DNA of 64,000 nucleotides from Mariniflexile fucanivorans (GCF_004341235.1 NZ_SLUP01000010.1:107557-171556), one strand, 5' to 3'. Shown: positions 25,317 through 34,537, counted from the stretch's first letter. Program-made: numbers and translations. The notes: generated from the sequence alone by a model not told the origin.

Positions 25317-27044
25317 GTGAAGCAACTCTTTATTCTTATACTCATTATTACGAACTCTTTTTTTTTGTATGCGCAAAGCGAAAGAGTTCTTTCGTTTTAT
25401 TCAGATATTAAAGTAGATACCTCGAGTGTAATTACCGTGAAAGAATCTATTAAAATTTATGCTACGGGCACTATTTTTAAAAGAGGTATTACACGCACTA
25501 TTCCTATTGAAAGCATTGATAATAATGGGAAAAAGACTAAACTCAATTTTGAAATTATATCTGTAGAAAGAGATGGGTACGTTTCAAAATACCATACTGA
25601 AAAAGGGAATGGTGAAATAACCATTTACGTTGGCGAAAAAGATGCTTATTTAAATGAAGGCGAATATAACTATACCATTACGTACCAAATGAGTGGTCAA
25701 ATACGTTTTTTTGATGGTTATGACGAAATTTATTGGAACGTTAATGGTTTCGAATGGGGTTTACCTTTCAATCAAGTGTCAAGTCAAATTACGCTTCCCA
25801 GTGGTGGTAAAATCATTCAGAATGCTTGTTATACGGGTAGTTATGGAAGTGATAGCTCCAATTGTAGTTCAGAAATTTTATCCGAAAACAGCATTCGTTT
25901 TACTGCTGAAAATTTAAGTGCTGGAGAAAACTTAACCATAGCCATCGGTTTTGATAAAGGTGTTGTAAACCAACCACCACCACCGCCACCTCCAACATTT
26001 TTTCAAAAGTTTGGGGCGTTGATTTTAGGCGGATTAATGAGTTTATTTCTGCTGTTTTATTACGGTTATACTTGGTTGAAATTTGGTGTCGACCCTGTAA
26101 AACCAACGGTATTTCCTCAGTTTAATGTGCCAGAAAACATGTCGCCAGCATCCGTAGGAATGATAGATAAACAACGCTATTATGGCGATTTGGTTACAGG
26201 CTCCATTTTAAGTTTAGCGGTAAAAGGGTATATTAAAATTGAAGAAGATATTGAAGAACATATTTTTGGATTGTTCAAAACCAAACGCTATATCCTTCAT
26301 AAATTAAAGGAAAATACGGGAATAATTAATAAAGAGGAAAGTGCGTTGTTTTCAAAATTATTTTCAAATACATCTACTTTAATATTGGAAGGGAAATATG
26401 ATAAAACCGTTGAAACTGCGGTGAATGCTTTTAAAGATTCTTTAAGAACACAGCATCACAAATTAATTTATCAAGGGTTCAATTTAAAATTTTGGATAGT
26501 GCCAATTTTAATGATGTTCGCTTACATTTTTGTATTTACAATGCTGGCTTCGCAATATTTTGAAGGAGAGAATGATGTCTTTGTATTTATCTTATTTATT
26601 GTATTAAACCTTGTTTTCTTTTTAGTTTACCAATATTTAATTAGAAAACCAGCTGTTGAAAAATTGAGGCTTAAATCTTTAATTGAAGGTTTTAAAATGT
26701 ATATGAGTGCTGCAGAAGAAAAACAAATTGCCCATTTTAATCCACCAAATTTAACCCCAGAAATTTTTGAAAAATTATTGCCATACGCGCTCGTATTGGG
26801 TGCAGAAGATGTTTGGGGAGAAAAGTTTCAAAACTTGATTGACAAATCCATGATTGATTCAACCTACCAACCCACATGGTATGCTGGAAATATTGGAAAC
26901 TTCTCGACCTTTAACCATTCATTAAATTCATCGTTATCTAACTCCATTAGCAGTTCTGCAACAGCACCTTCAAGTAGTAGTGGTTCTGGTGGAGGTGGTT
27001 TCTCTGGCGGCGGAGGCGGAGGTGGAGGCGGAGGCGGCTGGTAA
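25317..27044 (+). CDS. DUF2207 membrane protein with a Gly-rich tail
   Basis: A 575-residue protein of the DUF2207 family. It starts with GTG at 25317, two bases after the lemA stop, and the first 19 residues (MKQLFILILIITNSFFLYAQ) are a signal peptide. A beta-rich extracytoplasmic domain (about 25-210) is followed by a proline run, a transmembrane helix (about 233-252), a cytoplasmic segment, two more helices (about 392-440) and a tail that is nearly pure Gly/Ser (about 548-575, coded by a GGC/GGA simple repeat near 26985-27040). The tail repeat is prone to length change. Function unknown. Confidence 0.92.
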   Translation: MKQLFILILIITNSFFLYAQSERVLSFYSDIKVDTSSVITVKESIKIYATGTIFKRGITRTIPIESIDNNGKKTKLNFEIISVERDGYVSKYHTEKGNGEITIYVGEKDAYLNEGEYNYTITYQMSGQIRFFDGYDEIYWNVNGFEWGLPFNQVSSQITLPSGGKIIQNACYTGSYGSDSSNCSSEILSENSIRFTAENLSAGENLTIAIGFDKGVVNQPPPPPPPTFFQKFGALILGGLMSLFLLFYYGYTWLKFGVDPVKPTVFPQFNVPENMSPASVGMIDKQRYYGDLVTGSILSLAVKGYIKIEEDIEEHIFGLFKTKRYILHKLKENTGIINKEESALFSKLFSNTSTLILEGKYDKTVETAVNAFKDSLRTQHHKLIYQGFNLKFWIVPILMMFAYIFVFTMLASQYFEGENDVFVFILFIVLNLVFFLVYQYLIRKPAVEKLRLKSLIEGFKMYMSAAEEKQIAHFNPPNLTPEIFEKLLPYALVLGAEDVWGEKFQNLIDKSMIDSTYQPTWYAGNIGNFSTFNHSLNSSLSNSISSSATAPSSSSGSGGGGFSGGGGGGGGGGGW

Positions 27045-27253
27045 ACGCTTCTTTTATTTGTGTTTCTTATGTTTAAGTATGTATGTTAATGGCGTTTTGT
27101 TTTTAGCACAGCTTCGACACCTCAGCCATATCAAATTAAGCAAAACACCTACTTTTAAAAATACTAAGTAGCCAAATTAACTGCAAGAAACCTCATAAAT
27201 AAAACGTATCTTCGTATGACTTATACCACTTTTTTGCTGTTTGTGCTATTGTA

Positions 27254-28660
27254 TTATTTTAATGAAGGCGTCCAATCAAACCAGTTCAGATTAAACAGGT
27301 CGCCATCATCTCCGGTATAACATAGATAAATTGTTTGAGATCCTCTTATTCTATTCAGTGTGGTGGAAAATGTTTTATAGTTGTTCCAGCCACCTGTCGA
27401 TGTAATGGGAATATTCCCAATAATAGTTCCTGTTGGGCTATTTATGCGCAATACAATGGCACCCCCGTCTTTTGGAGTTGATGCACGAACACGGAATGTA
27501 AATGGACTGGCACTTTCTCCAAATTCAATATTCTCGTAGCCCGTCCAATCGCCATTTAATATAGTTCCGATGCCTTTAGTTGTATCTTCATCTTTAACCT
27601 TTACTACCTTAGTTCCAGAATTTGTCATATAGCTTTCCGCTTCAATACGCACGCTACCATCGTCCATCACTTTACCTTGAACCTCTTTCTTCTGAATGTT
27701 TCTTTTACCTCGTTTGGGATAGACTGGAACCGTTATTTCTACGCCTTCATCCAAGGTGTAAACAATGGGTTCGATGGTACCATCTTTGCGAAATGTCATT
27801 TTGTCGAAACAAACGGAGCGTCTATGGCGATCACCATGATTTACATCCCCTCTATGATAAAAGAGATACCACTGATTGTTAAATTCTATAGCAGAAGTAT
27901 GATTCGGCGATTCAGGTGAATTTGGAGCAAGCTCACCTTTTAATGTCGCGTATTGCGGCAGTGGAGAGTCAGCCATCCAGTATTTAGTAATAGCACCAAC
28001 CCGTGCACTAAAATAATATATTCCATTGCGTTTAAAAATATGAACGGCCTCATTCACATTTTCTTTGCTTAAACGAATCCAAGGACCATCTAATTCAATC
28101 ATATTATCCTTCAACTTAGCTCCCATAATATGCGATCCTTCTTCACCAATATCCACCCAATGATCGTTACCATAAATGTAAGCCTGCCCATCATCGTCCA
28201 CAAAAACAGTTGGATCGAAAATGGTGGTAATTTCATTAGTAACGGCAGATTCCCAAGGACCAATTGGGGTGCGGCTTTTTGCAACACCAACATGGGTTAT
28301 GTCGCTTGGGAAATACCAATAGTACCAGCCATCTTTATAAGCGGCATCTGGTGCGTTCATATTTGACTGCGCATATTCAAATCCTTTGTCTAATTGTGGA
28401 TCGAGAGCTACGCCATGATTTATCCATGTTTTCAAATCCGACGACTCAAGAATAGCGTAATCTTTCATCGATTCATAATCCACGGCATCGGGCTGATCGT
28501 GCGAACCGTAAACATATACCTTACCATTAAAAACCTGTGCCGAAGGGTCGCAAACATATATAAAATCAGGATCACTTTCCCTGAGAATCGGATTTTGGGC
28601 AAAAGTGAATTGTCCCATAAAAACGATAAGGACGGACATTAAAATTTTAGTTTTATTCAT
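27254..28660 (-). CDS. glycoside hydrolase family 43 with a C-terminal CBM6-like domain
   Basis: A 468-residue exported enzyme. Residues 1-21 are a signal peptide. The GH43 five-bladed propeller follows: SDPDFIYVCDPSAQVFNGKV with the catalytic-base Asp region, WYYWYFPSDITHVGVAKSRT, FDPTVFVDDDGQAYIYG, EAVHIFKRNGIYYFSARVG with the likely general-acid Glu, and YLFYHRGDVNHGDRHRR. A CBM6-like beta-sandwich occupies about 335-468 (SVRIEAESYMTNSGTKVVKV ... FNLNWFDWTP). GH43 enzymes of this type act on arabinan or xylan side chains; the exact substrate is not readable. No SusCD or other polysaccharide-utilisation gene is nearby, and its GC content looks a little above its neighbours. Confidence 0.92.
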   Translation of the reverse strand: MNKTKILMSVLIVFMGQFTFAQNPILRESDPDFIYVCDPSAQVFNGKVYVYGSHDQPDAVDYESMKDYAILESSDLKTWINHGVALDPQLDKGFEYAQSNMNAPDAAYKDGWYYWYFPSDITHVGVAKSRTPIGPWESAVTNEITTIFDPTVFVDDDGQAYIYGNDHWVDIGEEGSHIMGAKLKDNMIELDGPWIRLSKENVNEAVHIFKRNGIYYFSARVGAITKYWMADSPLPQYATLKGELAPNSPESPNHTSAIEFNNQWYLFYHRGDVNHGDRHRRSVCFDKMTFRKDGTIEPIVYTLDEGVEITVPVYPKRGKRNIQKKEVQGKVMDDGSVRIEAESYMTNSGTKVVKVKDEDTTKGIGTILNGDWTGYENIEFGESASPFTFRVRASTPKDGGAIVLRINSPTGTIIGNIPITSTGGWNNYKTFSTTLNRIRGSQTIYLCYTGDDGDLFNLNWFDWTPSLK

Positions 28661-28864
28661 AACAATATGGTTGTGTAATTTCTGATTTCATTAAAACAGC
28701 TATTGCTAAATGCTTGTTTGTAAATGCGGCAAAAACAGCGTTGAGCACTTGGCTCAGTTTCGCCTCTTTAGGCACATCTAAGTTAACAAAATATTACATA
28801 GTTTAAAACACAAATTTTAGGTAAAAATGACTTTTACACTGTGCTGTAAGCGGTATTTTTGTTT

Positions 28865-29308
28865 TTAGAAAATAAAGGGAATTATGCGTTTTGCTTTTTT
28901 AGAATATTCTGAATAATTCTCAAAAGTTTCTATTAATTCTTTTTCTTCAAAAAGCATTCTTACATAAGTGCTAAATACAATTATAAGAACAGCAATGAAA
29001 GTTTTGTAGTTGGGAAAAGCAATTAAACATGCTAAAAAAAAGTATATTATGGAAGCATAAATAGGATGCCTCCACCATTTGTATGGCCCATTTGTAATAA
29101 GTTTTTCTTTTGTTGCATTCGAAGAAACGTGAAAACTTTTTATTCCAAACGTTATTCTCGCCCAAACCATGATTCCTACAGAGGCTATTTGAATTATTAG
29201 GGCAATTGGATTTAGCGATAAAATTGAATTATTTTTAATTAGATAGAGCAGTCCTAATAGAGAAATTAAAAAAGCAATTAATGAGCCGTATTTTAGAAAT
29301 ATTTTCAT
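28865..29308 (-). CDS. isoprenylcysteine methyltransferase-like membrane methyltransferase
   Basis: A 147-residue membrane protein of the ICMT/PEMT-like methyltransferase group. The SAM-binding landmarks are LITNGPYKWWRHPIYASIIY (about 88-107) and the C-terminal MLFEEKELIETFENYSEYSK with the conserved EExxL. Four hydrophobic segments are visible. The bacterial members are common and their substrates mostly unknown. It is downstream of the truncated radical SAM fragment on the same strand. Confidence 0.92.
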   Translation of the reverse strand: MKIFLKYGSLIAFLISLLGLLYLIKNNSILSLNPIALIIQIASVGIMVWARITFGIKSFHVSSNATKEKLITNGPYKWWRHPIYASIIYFFLACLIAFPNYKTFIAVLIIVFSTYVRMLFEEKELIETFENYSEYSKKAKRIIPFIF

Positions 29309-29392
29309 TGGTTTTATGTTGGTATTTTAATGTATGCTTTTTCTGTTTTTCAGTTATTCTATTTTCATTTACAATTGACTAATTTAGATAAA

Positions 29393-29539
29393 TTAACCTC
29401 TTTTAATGAAATAATATTTTGTTCTACCAACTTCGCAATAAACACAGTTGAGAGAACAAACTTTTTTAGGAATTAAGTCAATTCCTAAGGACATTCCTAA
29501 TCTACGCGAAGGTAACGGACCAAAAAGATGGATATACAT
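29393..29539 (-). pseudogene. N-terminal fragment of a radical SAM protein
   Basis: An ORF of 48 residues that starts two bases after the DUF89 stop and reads [20 protein letters not shown], then [20 protein letters not shown] and KYYFIKRG before a TAA. [29 protein letters not shown] is the N terminus of a known group of radical SAM proteins; CSLNCVYC gives the three Fe-S cysteines (CxxxCxxC). Full-length members are about 250-300 residues, so about five sixths of the protein is missing. The residues after GRT do not look like the family, and I find no continuation in the 84 bases before the next gene. The coupling to DUF89 suggests it was once a working operon partner. Could instead be a truncated but expressed peptide. 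Confidence 0.85.
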
Positions 29540-29541
29540 AT

Positions 29542-30387
29542 CTAAATTTTATGCTCTTTAAGAATAATAGAACCTTCTTTTACACCAAGGTGATTTGCGA
29601 TAATCGTACACTTTGCTTTTAACAAGAAAAAAACTTGTCTGTTGCAATCAGATAATCCTTCAAAATTACCCTGCCCTTTACTTATTACAAGATCGGAAGT
29701 GTTAAAAATCTCAAGAAATTTGGGCGTACTTTGATTAAGAATGACACCTGGAGATTTACATCCCGAATCAATTAAATCTGCAACTTCATCTAATCCAGAA
29801 GCTACAGCGTCCTCCCAAGTGACATCATTAATAATGGGTATGGAACGTACAGCGTATTTTACGGGTATTTTTAATTCTTTGATTAATATTTTATCAAAAA
29901 CCGATTCCCCAACATTATCTCCAATATAAAGGATGTTGGTGGTTTTTTTTAATTGATTTTTAAAAGCTTCATAGTCAAATATTGCAAAATCCTGTTGTAG
30001 AATATATTTCACATCACTTACTATATCAAATGCTTTATTGACTCCTAAATCAATTATATTTCCAGCAATGGCTATTTTTATAGCAGTAAGAAGCTTATCG
30101 TCTGAATTAGCTACAATCTTTTCCAATTCAGGATAAATGGCTTTTGTTTCTTTAATATGTTGATTTTTGATTTCCTTATAAGGATCTTGAACCCCAGAAA
30201 CTTCACTTACTATGCGATAGATTGTCTTTCCTATTTCTACAGGTGTGTTGTACATGGAAACGGTTTTTATCATGTCACCTGTTTTGTCTAGAATTTCCTT
30301 TAACTCCTTTTCGTCGGAAGTTGCTAATCGTCCTGCACGTAAGGCTTGCTGCATAAAACAAGGAATACAATCAAGATAAGTTTTCAT
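29542..30387 (-). CDS. DUF89 / ARMT1-like metal-dependent phosphatase
   Basis: A 281-residue DUF89 protein. Members are metal-dependent phosphatases proposed to remove damaged phosphometabolites. The prokaryotic stand-alone subfamily carries the N-terminal [15 protein letters not shown] (CxxC, about 6-20) seen here. Active-site features are [20 protein letters not shown] (about 150-169, with the Asp and Asn/Glu metal site) and [12 protein letters not shown] near 236-247. It stands between the zinc-ribbon gene (28 bases upstream) and the truncated radical SAM gene, in an operon read leftward. Confidence 0.92.
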   Translation of the reverse strand: MKTYLDCIPCFMQQALRAGRLATSDEKELKEILDKTGDMIKTVSMYNTPVEIGKTIYRIVSEVSGVQDPYKEIKNQHIKETKAIYPELEKIVANSDDKLLTAIKIAIAGNIIDLGVNKAFDIVSDVKYILQQDFAIFDYEAFKNQLKKTTNILYIGDNVGESVFDKILIKELKIPVKYAVRSIPIINDVTWEDAVASGLDEVADLIDSGCKSPGVILNQSTPKFLEIFNTSDLVISKGQGNFEGLSDCNRQVFFLLKAKCTIIANHLGVKEGSIILKEHKI

Positions 30388-30415
30388 TTGTCTGTTTTTT
30401 TTAATTTAAATCTGC

Positions 30416-30652
30416 TTAATCTTTAGAAAGTTTTTCATGTAATAAGGCTTCTCTAACCATTATATGTCCACAATCGGGGCATTTTTGTGTTGTACATTTA
30501 ATACCTTGTTCGTGTTGAACTTTAGCACCACATTTTGCACACACACAGTATCCGCCAACACTGTATCCACCACCTTTGTTTTTTCCTAGACCTTCACCAA
30601 CTCCAAGTCCTTTGCCTTGCCCGGTTCCTCTGTTCTTTTTTAATAGTTTCAT
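30416..30652 (-). CDS. small Gly-rich zinc-ribbon protein
   Basis: A 78-residue protein. Residues 8-34 are Gly/Lys-rich and flexible (GTGQGKGLGVGEGLGKNKGG), then a zinc ribbon with paired cysteines: YCVCAKCGAKV ... KCTTQKCPDCGHIMVREALL. The CxxCG ... CPxCG pattern resembles small proteins found with DUF89 and radical SAM genes in anaerobic bacteria and archaea; I do not recall a fixed name. It is the first gene of the leftward DUF89 operon and starts 20 bases after the Fur-family gene. Confidence 0.85.
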   Translation of the reverse strand: MKLLKKNRGTGQGKGLGVGEGLGKNKGGGYSVGGYCVCAKCGAKVQHEQGIKCTTQKCPDCGHIMVREALLHEKLSKD

Positions 30653-30672
30653 GTAATTAAATATTTAAACGA

Positions 30673-31047
30673 TTATTTTTTACAACTATTACAAATACCT
30701 GATATCCAAAAATTAACATGTTCTATTTTATAATCTTTCGGGACTTCTACATCTATATTATTGTCCATACATTCCACTTTTTCACAAATATTGCACTTGA
30801 AATGATAGTGATTATGAAAATGTTTTTCACCACAATTTTTACATTTAAAGTAATAAGATTTACCATCATCAGAAATTACTTTATGAATAATGCCATCATC
30901 AATAAAACTTTGTAATATTCTATAAATAGTAACCCTATTAAATTGTGGTAATTCACTTTCTATGTTGTCTGATTTTAAACCATAATTACCAGTTCTTTGA
31001 ATACATTCAAGTATTGCTTTTTTAGATTGAGTTTTTCTTTTATTCAT
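30673..31047 (-). CDS. Fur-family metal-responsive regulator
   Basis: A 124-residue Fur-family repressor. The winged helix (about 1-68) includes LPQFNRVTIYRILQSFIDDG, and the dimerisation/metal domain has KCKNCGEKHFHNHYHFKCNI with His and Cys ligands, plus CDNCKK-type C-terminal cysteines (SGICNSCKK). A short, four-cysteine Zur/PerR-like architecture is implied but the metal cannot be read. A perfect 23-bp palindrome lies at 31051-31073, just upstream of its start codon, so it probably represses itself and the divergent DUF1847 gene. Confidence 0.94.
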   Translation of the reverse strand: MNKRKTQSKKAILECIQRTGNYGLKSDNIESELPQFNRVTIYRILQSFIDDGIIHKVISDDGKSYYFKCKNCGEKHFHNHYHFKCNICEKVECMDNNIDVEVPKDYKIEHVNFWISGICNSCKK

Positions 31048-31050
31048 TCC

Positions 31051-31073
31051 TTATTGTAACATTGTTACAATAA
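31051..31073. promoter_or_regulatory. 23-bp palindromic operator for the Fur-family regulator
   Basis: TTATTGTAACA (31051-31061), a central T, and TGTTACAATAA (31063-31073) form a perfect inverted repeat. It ends four bases upstream of the Fur-family start and lies in the -33 region of a rightward TATATTTG -7 box at 31089-31096 that would serve DUF1847, so one operator could control both directions. Confidence 0.75.
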
Positions 31074-31200
31074 TACGAAAACTATTTATATATTTGCCCA
31101 GTAAATAATATAGATTTTGTTTTTTAACATGATACCAATTTTTAATTTAACAAATGTTAAAGAGGAAAGTTTTTTAAACTAGAATAACTTCAAAAAAAAT

Positions 31201-31671
31201 ATGGATTCTAAAATTTATACTAAAGAATTTCAAAAAATCATGCAAGCAAATTGCGATTATACAAGTATGAGAGCTAATAGAATTGAAGAAATATTAAATT
31301 TTGCTAGAGGAATGCATGTGAGTCGATTAGGAATCGCACATTGTATAACATTCTCTCACGAAGCAGAAGTGCTAAAAGAATATTTTTCAAAATATTTTAC
31401 TGTTTACACTGTTGGCTGTAAACACAATAAAGTAAGAAAAAAAGAGATTTTAGGAGGCGAAAGTAATCGAATAATGTGTAACCCTGCAGGACAAGCAGAT
31501 ATTTTAAACAGTCATGGCACAGAGTTGAACATTTCAATGGGGTTATGTGTGGGGCACGATATGATATTTAGTAAAAAATCAAATGGGTTAGTAACAAACT
31601 TATTTGACAAAGATTTTACGAATAATAACAATCCTTCAATAGCGTTTTCAGAAATTGAAAAAACCTTATAA
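31201..31671 (+). CDS. DUF1847 family metal-binding protein
   Basis: A 156-residue cytosolic protein of the DUF1847 family. Recognisable stretches are SRLGIAHCITFSHEAEVLKE, FTVYTVGCKHNKVRKKEIL, RIMCNPAGQADILNSHGTEL and GLCVGHDMIFSKKS. The conserved cysteines (IAHC, VGCKH, MCNP, GLCVGHD) fit a metal or Fe-S site, but the function is unknown. In typical members an extra N-terminal Cys cluster precedes this; here only one early Cys (NCDYTSM) remains. It is divergent from the Fur-family gene and shares the palindromic operator. Confidence 0.9.
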   Translation: MDSKIYTKEFQKIMQANCDYTSMRANRIEEILNFARGMHVSRLGIAHCITFSHEAEVLKEYFSKYFTVYTVGCKHNKVRKKEILGGESNRIMCNPAGQADILNSHGTELNISMGLCVGHDMIFSKKSNGLVTNLFDKDFTNNNNPSIAFSEIEKTL

Positions 31672-32036
31672 TACTTAAGAAATTGCAGCTATTTTTAAAT
31701 ATCTAACTTCCAGGTTAAACTAACAGAGCGATCCCGATAAATATTATGACAACTATAAATAGTAGTCATATTTCGGGATAAGACACTATTTGATGTCAAA
31801 TAAATAGAAATACTGAATTTTGTAAATTTGAACGGTAGCGAGTAGTTCTATTTTATTAAAATTAGGTTAAATTACCCTAGTTTACCCTGTTAAAAATTTA
31901 GTTTTATCACTTTAAACAATTTAAGCTGTTAAATTTGCAGATATTAGAGAATAATTACAAAAAATAGCAAATGGAACGATTCATGCTATTGATATCATTC
32001 AAAATAAAAAAATCAATATAAATACACGTATTTCAA
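31672..32036. other. gene-free 365-bp stretch with one inverted repeat
   Basis: No ORF of coding character. It holds an imperfect hairpin at 31731-31779: ATCCCGA pairs with TCGGGAT, and TATGAC with GTCATA, around a 14-base loop with an asymmetric bulge. This resembles TCCCGATAnnTATCGGGA elements seen in flavobacterial intergenic DNA. The rest is AT-rich and nothing else is evident. Confidence 0.55.
31731..31779. repeat. bulged inverted repeat, ATCCCGA...TCGGGAT
   Basis: Two stems separated by an asymmetric internal bulge, 60 bases after the DUF1847 stop. It may be a transcript-end structure or an interspersed element. Confidence 0.5.
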
Positions 32037-32483
32037 ATGAAAAAAATTATTACATTCTTAATCTTTATAGCAGCGTTTGCAAGTCATGCACAAGTATTAA
32101 AACCTGTAAAATGGACAACATCCGTTAATAAAATATCTGATACCGAATACGAATTAGTTGCCACTGCAACAATAGATAAAGGTTGGCATTTATATTCTCA
32201 AACAGTGCCCGAAGACGGTCCAATAGCAACAAGTTTTACTTTTGAAGGAAATACGAATTATCTTAAAAAAGGAAATACATCAGAAGATAAGGGGCACACT
32301 GTTCAAGACCCTGTTTTCGATATGGAAATCACGTATTTTGATAAAAAAGCAAATTTTAAACAACGTATTAAATTAAAAGGAAAAGTACCGTTTGTTGTAA
32401 AAGGCACAGTTGAATTTATGGTATGCGACGATAGCAGATGTTTGCCACCTACCGAAGTAGATTTAGTTTTCAACGTAAAATAA
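32037..32483 (+). CDS. stand-alone DsbD N-terminal-like periplasmic protein
   Basis: A 148-residue exported protein with a signal peptide (MKKIITFLIFIAAFASHAQ). The mature part is the DsbD N-terminal beta-sandwich: VKWTTSVNKISDTEYELVAT, KGWHLYSQTVPEDGPIATSF and the redox pair VEFMVCDDSRCLPPTEVDLV, equivalent to the CxxxxC of DsbD-alpha. It is a paralogue of the first 150 residues of the next protein, which starts 25 bases after its stop; the two arose by duplication. It probably takes electrons from the membrane part of DsbD and passes them to a periplasmic substrate. Confidence 0.92.
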   Translation: MKKIITFLIFIAAFASHAQVLKPVKWTTSVNKISDTEYELVATATIDKGWHLYSQTVPEDGPIATSFTFEGNTNYLKKGNTSEDKGHTVQDPVFDMEITYFDKKANFKQRIKLKGKVPFVVKGTVEFMVCDDSRCLPPTEVDLVFNVK

Positions 32484-32508
32484 TTGAAGTAATATAGAGT
32501 ACAATATA

Positions 32509-34461
32509 ATGAAGAAATTTCTTTTTGCATTAGTAGTTTTAGGTTTATCAATAGTAGGTCATGCACAAATGATAGATCCTGTTAAGTGGACTACAACCGT
32601 TGAAAAACTATCAGATTCTGAATTTAATTTAGTATCAAAAGCAGAGATTCCTTCTGGGTTTCATTTGTATTCACAAGATGTTCCTGAAGGAGGCCCCATT
32701 CCAACATCGTTTATTTACGATGATAGTGATGGTGGTTTTACTAGTATTGGCAACACCGTTGAAGAGGAAGGACATACTGTAGATGATCCCGTTTTTGAAA
32801 TGGCCATTAAATATTTTGAAAAAACCGCCGTTTTCAAGCAAAAAGTAAAAGTAACTGATGGTGTTTCTACAATCAATGCGTTTGTGGAATATATGATTTG
32901 TGATGATACAAGATGCTCTCCTCCAACCGAAGTGGCATTAGAATTTAAAATTAAAAATGATTCCGTTTCAATTGCAAACGAAACTGTAGAAGCTTCATCA
33001 AGTCATGCAAATTCATCTTCGCAAAAAGGGCTTTGGGGTATATTCTTCATTGCCTTTTTATCTGGTTTTGCAGCGCTGTTAACACCCTGTGTGTTCCCAA
33101 TGATTCCCATGACGGTGAGTTTCTTTACCAAACAAAGTAAAACTAAAGCGGCTGGAATTAAAAATGCTATTATTTACGGTATTTGTATCATCGTTATTTA
33201 TGTGTTATTAGGAACCGCTGTAACGGGTATTTTTGGTGCCGATGCTTTAAACGCCCTCGCTACCAATGTGTGGTTTAATATTATTTTCTTTTTATTGTTG
33301 GTGGTTTTTGCTGTGTCTTTTTTAGGGGCTTTCGAAATTATGTTGCCAAACTCTTGGGCGAATAAGGTAGATTCGCAAGCAGACCGTGGCGGACTTATAG
33401 GTATCTTTTTTATGGCATTAGCTTTGGCTATTGTATCATTTTCATGTACGGGTCCCATTGTTGGAACGTTGCTTGTGGAAGCAGCATCAAAAGGTGGTTT
33501 AGCCCCAATAATAGGTATGTTAGGCTTTTCATTGGCTATTGCGTTACCATTTGCTTTGTTTGCAGCCTTCCCAGGTTGGTTAAATTCATTACCTAAATCG
33601 GGTGGTTGGTTAAATACGGTAAAAGTAGTTTTAGGTTTTTTAGAATTAGCTTTGGCATTCAAATTCCTTTCACAAGCCGATTTAGTATTACAAGCACATT
33701 TGCTAGAACGAGAAGTGTTCTTAGCCATATGGATAGCTATTTTTGGAGCTTTGGCATTTTATCTTTTCGGAAAAATACAACTACCGCACGATTCACCATT
33801 AACACATATTTCTGTGGGAAGATTGAGTTTAGGTTTGGTAGTTCTTTCATTTACTATCTATATGATTCCCGGACTTTGGGGCGCACCATTAAATTTGATA
33901 AGTGCTTTTCCACCACCATTGGAATATAGCGAATCGCCTTATGGGGTCGGGTTTTCAAAAATGGGAACAGCATCTGTTTTAGATTCTCATGAAGGCCTGC
34001 CAGATGGTGCACATTTATTAGCTCCATACGATATTTTAGCGTTTAACGATTATGATAAAGGGTTGGCTTATGCCAAAGAAGTGGGTAAGCCAGTTATGAT
34101 CGATTTTACAGGTTGGGCATGTGTTAATTGTAGAAAAATGGAACAGAACGTTTGGCCAAAACCAGAGGTGTTGAACATTCTAAAAAATGAGGTGGTTTTA
34201 ATATCGCTATATGTAGATGATAAACGCCCGTTAGCTGCTAGTGAAGTTACAGAATCAAAATTAAAACCCGGAAAACAGTTAAAATATATTGGTCAAAAAT
34301 GGAGTGAATTGCAAACCATAAAATATAAAGCTAATTCACAACCGTTTTATGTGTTGATGGATCATAATGAAGAAAATTTACTGGATCCTGTTGGTTATAC
34401 TCCAGATGTTGAAGATTATCGTACATGGCTTCAAACGGGTATTGAAAAGTTTAAAAAATAA
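32509..34461 (+). CDS. dsbD: thiol:disulfide interchange protein DsbD
   Basis: DsbD moves reducing power from cytoplasmic thioredoxin to the periplasm. The 650-residue protein has all three modules: signal peptide and N-terminal beta-sandwich (to about 150, redox pair in VEYMICDDTRCSPPTEVALE), eight transmembrane helices (about 175-480) with TPCVFPMIPMTVSFFTKQS and FSCTGPIVGTLLVEA bearing the two membrane cysteines, and a C-terminal thioredoxin-like domain with FTGWACVNCRKME (CxxC). It lies in an operon with the stand-alone DsbD-N gene. Confidence 0.96.
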   Translation: MKKFLFALVVLGLSIVGHAQMIDPVKWTTTVEKLSDSEFNLVSKAEIPSGFHLYSQDVPEGGPIPTSFIYDDSDGGFTSIGNTVEEEGHTVDDPVFEMAIKYFEKTAVFKQKVKVTDGVSTINAFVEYMICDDTRCSPPTEVALEFKIKNDSVSIANETVEASSSHANSSSQKGLWGIFFIAFLSGFAALLTPCVFPMIPMTVSFFTKQSKTKAAGIKNAIIYGICIIVIYVLLGTAVTGIFGADALNALATNVWFNIIFFLLLVVFAVSFLGAFEIMLPNSWANKVDSQADRGGLIGIFFMALALAIVSFSCTGPIVGTLLVEAASKGGLAPIIGMLGFSLAIALPFALFAAFPGWLNSLPKSGGWLNTVKVVLGFLELALAFKFLSQADLVLQAHLLEREVFLAIWIAIFGALAFYLFGKIQLPHDSPLTHISVGRLSLGLVVLSFTIYMIPGLWGAPLNLISAFPPPLEYSESPYGVGFSKMGTASVLDSHEGLPDGAHLLAPYDILAFNDYDKGLAYAKEVGKPVMIDFTGWACVNCRKMEQNVWPKPEVLNILKNEVVLISLYVDDKRPLAASEVTESKLKPGKQLKYIGQKWSELQTIKYKANSQPFYVLMDHNEENLLDPVGYTPDVEDYRTWLQTGIEKFKK

Positions 34462-34537
34462 TATTTATAGAGTCACCCATATATCATTCATCATCTGTTG
34501 AAACCTTAGCAAGGGTCTTAATTTTTTTTAAATAACT

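Noticed and set aside
33198..33728. 176-codon minus-strand ORF inside dsbD
   Set aside because: Antisense of the membrane-helix region of DsbD, whose plus-strand reading is unmistakable.
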